A DNA stretch of 8,275 nucleotides from Chlamydiia bacterium (GTDB lineage Bacteria; Chlamydiota; Chlamydiia; Chlamydiales; FEN-1388). The position numbers were made by a program, and so were the translations under genes. This document shows positions 1-5,108 of this stretch, piece by piece (the first letter of the stretch is position 1; every line of letters begins with the position of its first letter). The stretch is taken from assembly GCA_003170575.1 (NCBI GenBank), contig PMZB01000261.1:977-9251 (forward strand), given 5' to 3'. Below the pieces are notes generated by a model. It saw only the letters and a program-made list of their open reading frames with translations, did no database searches and was not told the DNA's origin.

Positions 1-2
1 AA

Positions 3-1172
3 ATAAAAGCACCAACAATGATTTTGGGAGGTATAATAAACAGTCTCAAAATCAAAGAGAACATTCGCTGGATACAAGCGGAATTTGCCACTGAAAATAT
101 GCTCCAAAAAAAATTTGTCGCCATCGCCACATACTTTAGAGCCATCAAACGTATCTACGAACTCCTTAAAACTCATCCTGAAGTGAGCTCAAACCTTGAA
201 CATTTCAATAAATTAAAGGATCTCTTCGAAAATAAGGATCTCTCTCCTATCTTCCGTGTTCTTGAGGCGCATACATTTGACAGAGAAGGTTGGTTTTACA
301 ATTTGGGTAATGTGCTGTACCTTGCGGATCAATTAGATAAACCCGAAGTACTGAAAAAATTTGAACCTGCCCTGGCTGCAATTGCCGAGATTGACACCTT
401 TGTGTCAGCGGCAAAACTCATGGATGAATTCCAGGAAGAAAGAGTTAAGTTTTGCTTTCCTAAGTATCTAGAAGAGAAGAGCAAACCAGAGCTTCATCTC
501 GGAAACTCTTGGAACCCCTTGGTCGATCCAAAAGAAGTTACCTGTAACTCGGCTGATTTCTCAGGATCAGACGAAGATCGATGCCAACTTATTACCGGAC
601 CAAACGGCGGCGGAAAAACAACAATACTGCGCAGTAGGACAGGAAATATTATCCTTGGCCAAAGTCTCGGCATCTCTTCTTCAGAAACATGCACCACGAC
701 ACCATTTAACTATGTTGCTTCCTCGATGAACATTGTAGATGACCCCCAAAAAAAAGAATCTCATTTCCAAAGCGAAGTTCGCCGGATAGCCGAAATTCAA
801 AAGAGAGTGGCTGCTTTGCGTGAAGATGAATTTGGGTATTTGGTTCTCGATGAGCTTTACAGCGGGACTTCTGATGAAGAAAGAGCAGCTCTTGGCAGAG
901 CAGCGGTCAATGACCTAGGAAATAGGAAAAACCTCCTGAGCATGGTTGTCACTCATGATAAAGCTCTTCCACCCTTAGCCGAAAAAGAGAAATCAGGCAT
1001 TAAAAACTTTCGGGTGCTTGTAGATGATCAAGTAAAACCTCCAAAGCCTCTGTACAAACTTGAGCCAGGAATATCCACTCAACACATCGGTCTTCTTGTT
1101 GCAAGTCAAGGCGGTGTCTCCGAAGATCAAATTCGCGAAGCTCAAGAATATCTGGACCATTGTAAAAAGTAA
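3..1172 (+). CDS. MutS-family ATPase (MutS domain V), N-terminus cut by window edge
   Basis: This is the C-terminal ATPase part of a MutS-like protein. The reading frame has no stop back to base 3, so the ATG at 18 is probably internal and the gene starts outside the window. Counting from that ATG, I see a MutS-type Walker A (TGPNGGGKTT, residues 193-202), a helical stretch SSMNIVDDPQKKESHFQSEV (about 235-254), a Walker B with the MutS signature (LVLDELYSGTS, 275-285), an H-loop THD (312-314) and the usual MutS ending YKLEPGISTQHIGLLVASQGG. Canonical MutS has TGPNMGGKST and an HP motif before it; here these are TGPNGGGKTT and WNP. The protein is therefore more like the divergent MutS-related ATPases than the housekeeping mismatch-repair MutS. 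The family couples ATP hydrolysis to clamp movement on DNA; the substrate here is unknown. It converges on the TPR gene with 11 bp between stops. Confidence 0.85.
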   Translation: MKAPTMILGGIINSLKIKENIRWIQAEFATENMLQKKFVAIATYFRAIKRIYELLKTHPEVSSNLEHFNKLKDLFENKDLSPIFRVLEAHTFDREGWFYNLGNVLYLADQLDKPEVLKKFEPALAAIAEIDTFVSAAKLMDEFQEERVKFCFPKYLEEKSKPELHLGNSWNPLVDPKEVTCNSADFSGSDEDRCQLITGPNGGGKTTILRSRTGNIILGQSLGISSSETCTTTPFNYVASSMNIVDDPQKKESHFQSEVRRIAEIQKRVAALREDEFGYLVLDELYSGTSDEERAALGRAAVNDLGNRKNLLSMVVTHDKALPPLAEKEKSGIKNFRVLVDDQVKPPKPLYKLEPGISTQHIGLLVASQGGVSEDQIREAQEYLDHCKK

Positions 1173-1183
1173 GGAAGCTATTT

Positions 1184-1582
1184 TTATCGTGAATAACAAA
1201 GAATCAGAGCAGCGGCATTCCCTGCGATATAGGGATCTTTATCATTTTGTAAAATGCGAGCCAAGCGTATGCCATCGTCGACACGCCCAGCCATAAAAAA
1301 GGCTTTGGTTAAGTTAAGAAGGGTGGGAGAGTGGTCAGCATCAATCTGGAGCGCCTGATCTAGACATTTAATTGCTTTGAGCGGTTGGTTGAGCTGCACA
1401 TAAACCGCTCCCAACATCTGTAAATCATATACGCTCTCTGGCTCAAGCACGGCAAGCGCCTCAAAAATGGGAAGAGCGACATCATATTTCCCCTGACGCA
1501 CATAGGCATATGCGGCATAGCGCATCTCTTCGGTATGAGTATCTGTCCACCCTAATGTTTTTTTCCAATCACGTCGCGGCAT
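1184..1582 (-). CDS. TPR protein, type III secretion chaperone-like (SycD/LcrH or CdsG/YscG type)
   Basis: A 132-residue, almost wholly helical protein with about three tetratricopeptide repeats. Repeat 1 is near residues 19-50 (AYAYVRQGKYDVALPIFEAL), repeat 2 near 53-85 (LGAVYVQLNQPLKAIKCLDQ) and repeat 3 near 86-118. This size and spacing match the small TPR chaperones of type III secretion, which hold translocator, needle or effector subunits in the cytoplasm before export. From memory, C. trachomatis has a similar small TPR gene (CT274) beside its second dnaA, so this may be its ortholog. The start ATG at 1582 has the ribosome site AAGGA (1591-1595) eight bases upstream, inside the end of the preceding gene. 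The two genes are only 5 bp apart, so co-transcription and coupled translation are likely. The general family is well supported; the specific partner is not visible. Confidence 0.75.
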   Translation of the reverse strand: MPRRDWKKTLGWTDTHTEEMRYAAYAYVRQGKYDVALPIFEALAVLEPESVYDLQMLGAVYVQLNQPLKAIKCLDQALQIDADHSPTLLNLTKAFFMAGRVDDGIRLARILQNDKDPYIAGNAAALILCYSR

Positions 1583-1587
1583 ACCAC

Positions 1588-2043
1588 TTATCCTTGTAAA
1601 AACTGTCCAATTCTTCCTCCAATAAACCTGAGGAGGTCATTTATATCTTTTACTTTTCGTATACATCGGCGAAGAACATTTTTCTCTTCTTCTTCTTCGT
1701 CCGACTCGCAAGCCACTTGATTGAGTTTGTCTTCTTCGTCCTTTTCAGCATCAGGTCTGCCAAAAATAGGAAGAATTCGGTGAAACGCGAATGCAGATCT
1801 ACGTTGAAAAGAAAAATCCTTGGGAGGGAAAAAATAGGCCCATGGAGCTAGTGTGGTGCCAACTCCCAAAAGAAGATCCAGCTCGCTCAATTTGGGATAG
1901 AGGTCTACTATCAATGCCTGGGCAGGAATTGAAGCCGCTTCCCTCAGGTGATACTGCTGCTGCACTTGCTCAAGTATTTGCATGCGCTTGGCATACTGAA
2001 TATAAATACCAATATCCAGTCGGTCTATTGTCACGGCAGGCAT
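1588..2043 (-). CDS. Hypothetical protein with acidic tail segment, first gene of TPR-chaperone operon
   Basis: A 151-residue protein I cannot assign to a named family. The N-terminal two thirds look globular and conserved (RLDIGIYIQYAKRMQILEQ near residue 8, then LYPKLSELDLLLGVG and APWAYFFPPKDFSFQRR). They are followed by a highly acidic linker (ESDEEEEE, about residues 113-120) and a basic helical tail. There is no signal peptide or membrane segment. I chose ATG 2043 over the in-frame GTG 2049 because AGAGG (2049-2053) sits five bases before the ATG and overlaps the GTG. Being 5 bp upstream of the TPR chaperone-like gene suggests a shared role, possibly in type III secretion. From memory, the C. 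trachomatis neighbour of dnaA_2 includes a similar small unknown gene (CT273), but I could not check this. Confidence 0.7.
   Translation of the reverse strand: MPAVTIDRLDIGIYIQYAKRMQILEQVQQQYHLREAASIPAQALIVDLYPKLSELDLLLGVGTTLAPWAYFFPPKDFSFQRRSAFAFHRILPIFGRPDAEKDEEDKLNQVACESDEEEEEKNVLRRCIRKVKDINDLLRFIGGRIGQFLQG
1684..1698 (-). repeat. GAA trinucleotide run coding for the acidic segment
   Basis: Plus-strand TTC repeated four times (1687-1698), preceded by CTC, gives GAA codons on the minus strand and encodes the glutamate run of the hypothetical protein. It is short and in frame, so length change by slippage would add or remove glutamates without a frameshift. Confidence 0.6.
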
Positions 2044-2048
2044 ATACA

Positions 2049-2053
2049 CCTCT
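2049..2053 (-). promoter_or_regulatory. Ribosome binding site AGAGG
   Basis: Minus-strand AGAGG lies five bases before ATG 2043. It overlaps the alternative GTG at 2049, which is why the ATG is preferred as start. Confidence 0.6.
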
Positions 2054-2058
2054 TATGA

Positions 2059-2090
2059 ATAAAAAAATTGGCTAGAAGCCTTTTTTTTAT
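2059..2090 (-). terminator. Rho-independent terminator-shaped hairpin just before the operon's first gene
   Basis: On the minus strand the sequence reads ATAAAAAAAAGGCT, loop TCT, then AGCCAATTTTTTTAT. GGCT pairs with AGCC; after a small internal mismatch, seven A residues pair with seven U residues. The element is nearly palindromic, so it could also work on the plus strand (GGCT, loop AGA, AGCC, then eight T at 2081-2088). No protein gene ends here on either strand. It lies five bases upstream of the ribosome site of the minus-strand gene starting at 2043. It therefore either ends a short upstream RNA or acts as an attenuator for the operon. Confidence 0.55.
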
Positions 2091-2183
2091 GAGCCGGGCA
2101 CGAACACTTCGCACCCTCTAAAGGGACCGGGCAAAGCTGCCCTGTGCGCCCTTGATCCCTACGCGGCACACCCTTACCTTGTT
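2061..2183 (-). ncRNA. Candidate structured RNA or 5' leader (unidentified), minus strand
   Basis: Bases 2091-2180 are clearly more GC-rich than the AT-rich flanks, hold no convincing ORF and can fold on the minus strand. Visible pairings are AGGGATC (2160-2154) with GGTCCCT (2128-2122, one G-U), GGGCA (2142-2138) with TGCCC (2133-2129), CGCAC (2148-2144) with GTGCG (2114-2110), and a CGAA/TTCG hairpin (2111-2101). Some of these exclude each other, and TGCCCGG occurs twice (2133-2127 and 2100-2094), so alternative folds are possible. An extended -10 box lies just upstream and the terminator-like hairpin 2059-2090 at the end, giving an RNA of about 120 nt. I looked for the hallmarks of 4.5S RNA, 6S RNA, tmRNA, RNase P RNA and tRNA and did not find them. 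It could be a stand-alone small RNA or a regulatory leader of the TPR operon. Confidence 0.4.
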
Positions 2184-2189
2184 TTCTTC

Positions 2190-2198
2190 ATTGTACCA
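2190..2198 (-). promoter_or_regulatory. Extended -10 promoter element TGGTACAAT
   Basis: Minus-strand TG-G-TACAAT is a good extended -10 box (TACAAT against TATAAT). The best -35 at 17 bp spacing is TTTCCC (2213-2218), which is poor. Transcription would begin near 2183 and run through the structured RNA toward the hypothetical/TPR operon. Single-element promoter calls by eye are weak. Confidence 0.35.
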
Positions 2199-2204
2199 CC
2201 TTGG

Positions 2205-2228
2205 AAAACTTTGGGAAAGTTTTTTTTT
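2205..2228 (+). terminator. A/T-rich hairpin followed by T run
   Basis: AAAACTTT, loop GGG, AAAGTTTT forms a perfect 8-bp stem and runs into T residues up to 2228. The shape is that of an intrinsic terminator on the plus strand, but the stem has only one G-C pair, so it would be weak. No plus-strand gene is known to end here. It may equally be part of the AT-rich unwinding tract. Confidence 0.25.
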
Positions 2229-2433
2229 GATTTCTTAATTATTCCCACTTTTTCTAAGTGACACAGGATCTCGTAACAATTTGCACACAACATTTGCTTA
2301 ACGTACATGCAAGAACACATCTCCATTTATCCAAAGGTTTTTTTACATAAAACTTTTGTACATTCCGCAAAATTCATCTGTCAAGCCAAACTTGTGGTAT
2401 TCATGAAAAAGAGTTATCTTCGGAAATTCCAAC

Positions 2434-2466
2434 AACATAACTCACTGAAAATGAATGAGTTGTGTT
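2434..2466. repeat. Interrupted palindrome, copy 1 of 3 (TAACYCACT-N7-inverted)
   Basis: The left arm AACATAACTCACT (2434-2446) and right arm AATGAGTTGTGTT (2454-2466) surround a 7-base centre (2447-2453). Eleven of 13 positions pair as DNA; one of the others is a G-U pair in RNA and one is a C/A mismatch. This is the longest of the three copies. Confidence 0.7.
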
Positions 2467-2490
2467 TTATGTCTAATTTATTCTTTAACC

Positions 2491-2517
2491 ATAACCCACT
2501 TAGAACGAGTAGGTTAT
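2491..2517. repeat. Interrupted palindrome, copy 2 of 3
   Basis: ATAACCCACT (2491-2500), a 7-base centre (2501-2507) and AGTAGGTTAT (2508-2517) give nine of ten positions pairing. The centre is 54 bp from the centre of copy 1, about five helical turns. Confidence 0.7.
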
Positions 2518-2564
2518 AAAAGGCAAGCATAAAACAAATCTTGTTCACAACAATGATTTTTTCT

Positions 2565-2591
2565 GTAACCCACTAAAAATCAGTGTTTTAT
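2565..2591. repeat. Interrupted palindrome, copy 3 of 3 (weaker right arm)
   Basis: GTAACCCACT (2565-2574), a 7-base centre (2575-2581) and AGTGTTTTAT (2582-2591) give seven Watson-Crick pairs plus one G-U over ten positions. The left half-site is identical to copy 2 over nine bases. The centre is 74 bp from copy 2, about seven helical turns. Confidence 0.6.
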
Positions 2592-2638
2592 GATTTATCG
2601 CACAATTTTTTCCAACAAAAACCCTTGCCCGCTTTGAA

Positions 2639-2701
2639 ACTAGATTGCTAGTCTCTGGTCCGATCACCAAATAGGAGGGGTCCTCCTGTTATGGTTTTTT
2701 T
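2639..2701 (+). promoter_or_regulatory. Hairpin leader with terminator-like element in front of dnaA
   Basis: Three hairpins follow each other: ACTAG/CTAGT (2639-2652, loop ATTG), TGGT/ACCA (2656-2669) and AGGAGG/CCTCCT (2673-2687, loop GGT, extendable to nine pairs with one G-U). Four bases after the last stem comes a run of seven T (2695-2701), then the dnaA ribosome site. This is the outline of a transcription attenuator. The segment TCCTC (2681-2685) could also pair with GAGGA (2703-2707) of the ribosome site, so a translational switch is possible. Both roles are inferred from complementarity only. Confidence 0.4.
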
Positions 2702-2707
2702 AGAGGA
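2702..2707 (+). promoter_or_regulatory. dnaA ribosome binding site AGAGGA
   Basis: AGAGG, seven bases before ATG 2714, sets the dnaA start. It is partly complementary to the CCTCCT arm of the upstream hairpin. Confidence 0.65.
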
Positions 2708-2713
2708 TGATCT

Positions 2714-4081
2714 ATGGAACAACAGCAACAATGTGAAGCTTGGTCCCAGTTTTTAAACTTTGCAAAGACAAGCACGTCGATTTCGGCTTTCCACAACTGG
2801 CTAAGCCCAATTGAGGTTGTCTCACACTCTCCAGAGAAGATGGTTCTTAAAGTGCCCAACATTTTCGTGAAAGAGTACCTGCTAACTAATTTTAAACAAG
2901 ATCTCCTCTCTTTTGTGCCAGTCCTTCCCTCGGGAGAACCTGCTTTAGAGTTTGTGATTGAAAAACATGATCGCAAAACACGCCCTTTTCTTATCCCTCA
3001 AGTAGCTCCAGTAAAACCACAAGATGAGAAAGAGGAGCAAGAAGCTGCTGCTTTTGAAGCTCAGCTCAATAGCCATTATCGATTTACAACCTTTATCGAA
3101 GGCTCCTCAAATCAGTTTGTTAAATCTGCTGCCATTGGTGTGGCAAACCGCCCGGGGATGACCTACAACCCTCTTTTCCTTCATGGGGGTGTTGGTTTAG
3201 GAAAAACCCACTTGCTCCATAGTATTGGACATCATATTAGAGAGCATCACAAACGCCTGCGCGTCCAGTGCATCACAACAGAGGCATTCATCAATCAGAT
3301 TGTGGACAGCCTCAAAAATAAGTCTATAGATAAGTTAAAACGGTTTTATCGATCCTCTGTTGATGTGCTCCTTGTTGACGATATTCAATTTTTGCAGAAT
3401 CGAACCAACTTTGAGGAAGAATTTGCAAACACCTTTGAAACACTGATCAATCAGCATAAGCAAATTGTGATTACCTGCGATAAACCTCCTACGCAGCTTA
3501 AGCTGTCAGAACGCATGGTTGCTCGTATGGAATGGGGACTTGTTGCACATATTGGCGTTCCAGACATTGAAACAAGAGTTGCTATTCTTCAGGCTAAAGC
3601 CGAGCAAAAGGGGTTGACTATCCCAAGCACCATGGCATTTCGCATTGCAGAGCTTATTCACAACATACGTCAACTGGAAGGTGCTCTTAACCGCCTGAGC
3701 GCCCATTCTCGCCTAATGCATGCGACAATAAATGATGAGCTTATTGATAGAACACTGAAGGATCTTTTCCATCTGACCCCAAAAGAAAAAATCACCATAG
3801 AGACTATTTTGAAGGGGGTTTCCTCTGTATTTCAAGTTCGCGTCACTGACTTAAAAGGGCATGGGCGGACAAAAGATATTGCCCTTCCGCGCCAGGTGGC
3901 AATGTTTCTTGCGAAAGAGCTGATTAATGAGTCTTTAGTGATGATCGGCGCCTCATTTGGAAAAACCCACTCTACCATCCTCCACGCCTGCAAAACCATA
4001 GAAACAAAAGTAACAGGCGATGATATGCTGCGCCGGCAAATCGATATGGTTCGCCGCAATATTGATATGCAAAGCGCTTAA
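2714..4081 (+). CDS. dnaA: Chromosomal replication initiator protein DnaA, second chlamydial paralog type
   Basis: A full-length 455-residue DnaA. Domain I is about residues 1-80, a short charged linker runs to about 118, and the AAA+ core starts at [14 protein letters not shown] (122-135). It contains Walker A GGVGLGKT (158-165), Walker B LLVDD (219-223), the arginine-finger box [11 protein letters not shown] (Arg271) and sensor 2 NIRQLEGAL (317-325). Domain IV has RQVAMFLAK (393-401) and the DNA-binding signature [11 protein letters not shown] (415-425), one residue shorter than the usual FGGRDHTTVLHA. DnaA-ATP binds 9-bp boxes, opens oriC and loads the helicase; it also acts as a transcription factor. 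These details match, from memory, C. trachomatis dnaA_2 (CT275). Chlamydiae also carry a second dnaA elsewhere, so which paralog initiates replication is open. The ATG at 2714 has a good ribosome site. The stop overlaps the stop of the convergent LRR gene. Confidence 0.95.
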   Translation: MEQQQQCEAWSQFLNFAKTSTSISAFHNWLSPIEVVSHSPEKMVLKVPNIFVKEYLLTNFKQDLLSFVPVLPSGEPALEFVIEKHDRKTRPFLIPQVAPVKPQDEKEEQEAAAFEAQLNSHYRFTTFIEGSSNQFVKSAAIGVANRPGMTYNPLFLHGGVGLGKTHLLHSIGHHIREHHKRLRVQCITTEAFINQIVDSLKNKSIDKLKRFYRSSVDVLLVDDIQFLQNRTNFEEEFANTFETLINQHKQIVITCDKPPTQLKLSERMVARMEWGLVAHIGVPDIETRVAILQAKAEQKGLTIPSTMAFRIAELIHNIRQLEGALNRLSAHSRLMHATINDELIDRTLKDLFHLTPKEKITIETILKGVSSVFQVRVTDLKGHGRTKDIALPRQVAMFLAKELINESLVMIGASFGKTHSTILHACKTIETKVTGDDMLRRQIDMVRRNIDMQSA

Positions 4082-5007
4082 GAGTCTTTTATCTCGATCT
4101 TGCAGTCTTTCCGCTTGTCACGAAAGCAGCTTATTGCGGTTGAAAACTTTTGGGCTTGATCACTATCAAGTGTAATGACTTGTAACTTCTTCAATCCTGC
4201 AAGCCGCCTGGGAAACTTGTCTAATGGGTTGAACGATAGATCAATCATTTCCAAACACTTAAGTTTCCTTGGATCTGGAAGTCTGTGCAAAGCGTTTCCT
4301 GAAAGATTCAGATGTGTGAGTTTTGAAAGGTCCCCTATAGTACTGGGGAGACTAGAAAGGGCATTTTCACTCAGATCCAAAATTTCCGTTTGCGAAAGCG
4401 CTCCGATTTCTTTTGGAACACAGCTCAGGTGAGCATTTGCAAGAATAATTGCTCTTGGAAAAGAAAGAGAGGGAAGGATGTTTTTCAAAAGCGCCCCCCG
4501 TTCTACAAGGGAGGCCGCATCAGTTTTTCCATCTTTAGATAGCATGCCAACCGAATAATTGTAAGAAGTCTGAAGCAGCGTCAAAAAAAGAGCCGGAGTT
4601 TCAGCAATCTGTTGAGGTGTGGCTTCAGCCAGATCTCTGCGCTCTCGTTGAGGTAAACAAGAGAAAACATAAGATGCGATTTCTCGAATCTTCTCATACG
4701 TCGCAATAACACTGGTGTCAATAAGCCTGGAGGTGGCTTTGGATAATGGTGCAGATGAAAAATAGGGAACCAGATGAGCAATTTCGTCCCACTCTTTTGC
4801 CAGCAAAAACCTTTTTACAATGCAGCGAAGAGCTTGTACATTAACTGAAGGCTTCTGAGCATCATCCTCAATAGTAACAAGGGAGCAGACCTTGCTCCAT
4901 ATTCTTCCTACAAATCCTACGCTGGATGTATCTGCAGGCGCACACTCTTTATTTTCTGATTTCAGCAAAACAGAACTAAAGGAACATACTTCACATGATG
5001 AAATCAT
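4078..5007 (-). CDS. Leucine-rich-repeat protein, candidate secreted effector
   Basis: A 309-residue protein. The C-terminal part (from about residue 185) carries roughly five leucine-rich repeats of the 23-residue type, for example [30 protein letters not shown] and [18 protein letters not shown]. Such repeats form a curved protein-binding surface. The N-terminal 180 residues are helical and of no family I recognise; there is no Sec signal peptide and no membrane segment. The serine-rich first 20 residues would suit a type III export signal, but this cannot be judged by eye. ATG 5007 is chosen because GGAG (5014-5017) stands six bases upstream; the in-frame TTG at 5013 directly follows that site. 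LRR proteins without a signal peptide are common among effectors of Chlamydiae and other intracellular bacteria, so an effector role is a reasonable inference. The gene is divergent from the lipase-like gene and tail-to-tail with dnaA. Confidence 0.8.
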   Translation of the reverse strand: MISSCEVCSFSSVLLKSENKECAPADTSSVGFVGRIWSKVCSLVTIEDDAQKPSVNVQALRCIVKRFLLAKEWDEIAHLVPYFSSAPLSKATSRLIDTSVIATYEKIREIASYVFSCLPQRERRDLAEATPQQIAETPALFLTLLQTSYNYSVGMLSKDGKTDAASLVERGALLKNILPSLSFPRAIILANAHLSCVPKEIGALSQTEILDLSENALSSLPSTIGDLSKLTHLNLSGNALHRLPDPRKLKCLEMIDLSFNPLDKFPRRLAGLKKLQVITLDSDQAQKFSTAISCFRDKRKDCKIEIKDS

Positions 5008-5013
5008 ATCCAA

Positions 5014-5022
5014 CTCCCCCCC
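5014..5022 (-). promoter_or_regulatory. Ribosome binding site region GGGGGGGAG of the LRR gene
   Basis: The minus strand reads seven G, then AG, six bases before ATG 5007. The homopolymer of seven G lies in the leader, where slippage could change the spacing upstream of the core site. Confidence 0.5.
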
Positions 5023-5098
5023 TTCTTACCCTTCCATTTTGCCATTCTTTATCAATTCTTTGTAAAAAACCTGTAGATATGCATAAATATTTTGACAT

Positions 5099-5104
5099 GG
5101 GAGG
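5099..5104 (+). promoter_or_regulatory. Ribosome binding site GGGAGG of the lipase-like gene
   Basis: GGGAGG ends four bases before ATG 5109. It supports this start over the in-frame ATG at 4995, which has no ribosome site and would overlap the divergent LRR gene. The intervening 5008-5098 must hold both divergent promoters. A possible plus-strand pair is TTGTAA (5060-5065) with TAAATA (5084-5089), but the match is poor. Confidence 0.55.
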
Positions 5105-5108
5105 TATA

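Larger units (their letters stand above)
2220..2638. other. AT-rich dnaA upstream region with near-consensus DnaA boxes; possible origin or autoregulatory region
   Basis: There is no convincing gene here. The stretch starts with a very AT-rich tract (2220-2245) and contains three 9-mers that each differ from the DnaA box TTWTNCACA at one position: ATTTGCACA (2279-2287), TTATCCAAA (2327-2335) and TTGTTCACA (2541-2549). It also contains the three large palindromes listed separately. AT-rich DNA, DnaA-box-like 9-mers and the dnaA gene occur together at many bacterial origins and at dnaA autoregulatory regions. About 0.5-1 single-mismatch boxes would be expected by chance in this length, so three is only a mild excess. 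In Chlamydiae the position next to dnaA2 is not a reliable marker of oriC. Confidence 0.35.

Noticed and set aside
26..37. The 12-mer GGGAGGTATAAT shared between the MutS-like gene and the lipase-like gene start
   Set aside because: About two such 12-mer matches are expected by chance in a window of this length. The first copy is inside a coding region with no start codon in register.
2101..2180. Resemblance of the minus-strand RNA to a c-di-GMP-I riboswitch (CGCACAGGGCA) or 4.5S RNA
   Set aside because: The GAAA tetraloop, its receptor and the downstream conserved blocks of the riboswitch are missing, and the GGAAGGNAGC loop of 4.5S RNA is absent.
2307..2519. A 70-codon plus-strand ORF in the dnaA upstream region
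   Set aside because: No ribosome site, odd composition (His, Phe and Lys rich), and it runs across two of the palindromes. Most likely non-coding.
2434..2591. CIRCE (HrcA) operators or a CRISPR array
   Set aside because: CIRCE is TTAGCACTC-N9-GAGTGCTAA; the arms and centre length differ. Three units with unequal spacing of 54 and 74 bp and inverted symmetry do not form a CRISPR array.
3963..3973. AACCCACT half-sites inside dnaA (also near 3205)
   Set aside because: Both encode Lys-Thr-His in conserved protein motifs and lack a good inverted partner after seven bases, so they are not further operator copies.
4995..5108. Longer N-terminus of the lipase-like protein starting at ATG 4995
   Set aside because: It would overlap the start of the divergent LRR gene and has no ribosome site, while ATG 5109 has GGGAGG in front. 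The extra 38 residues look like translated intergenic DNA.
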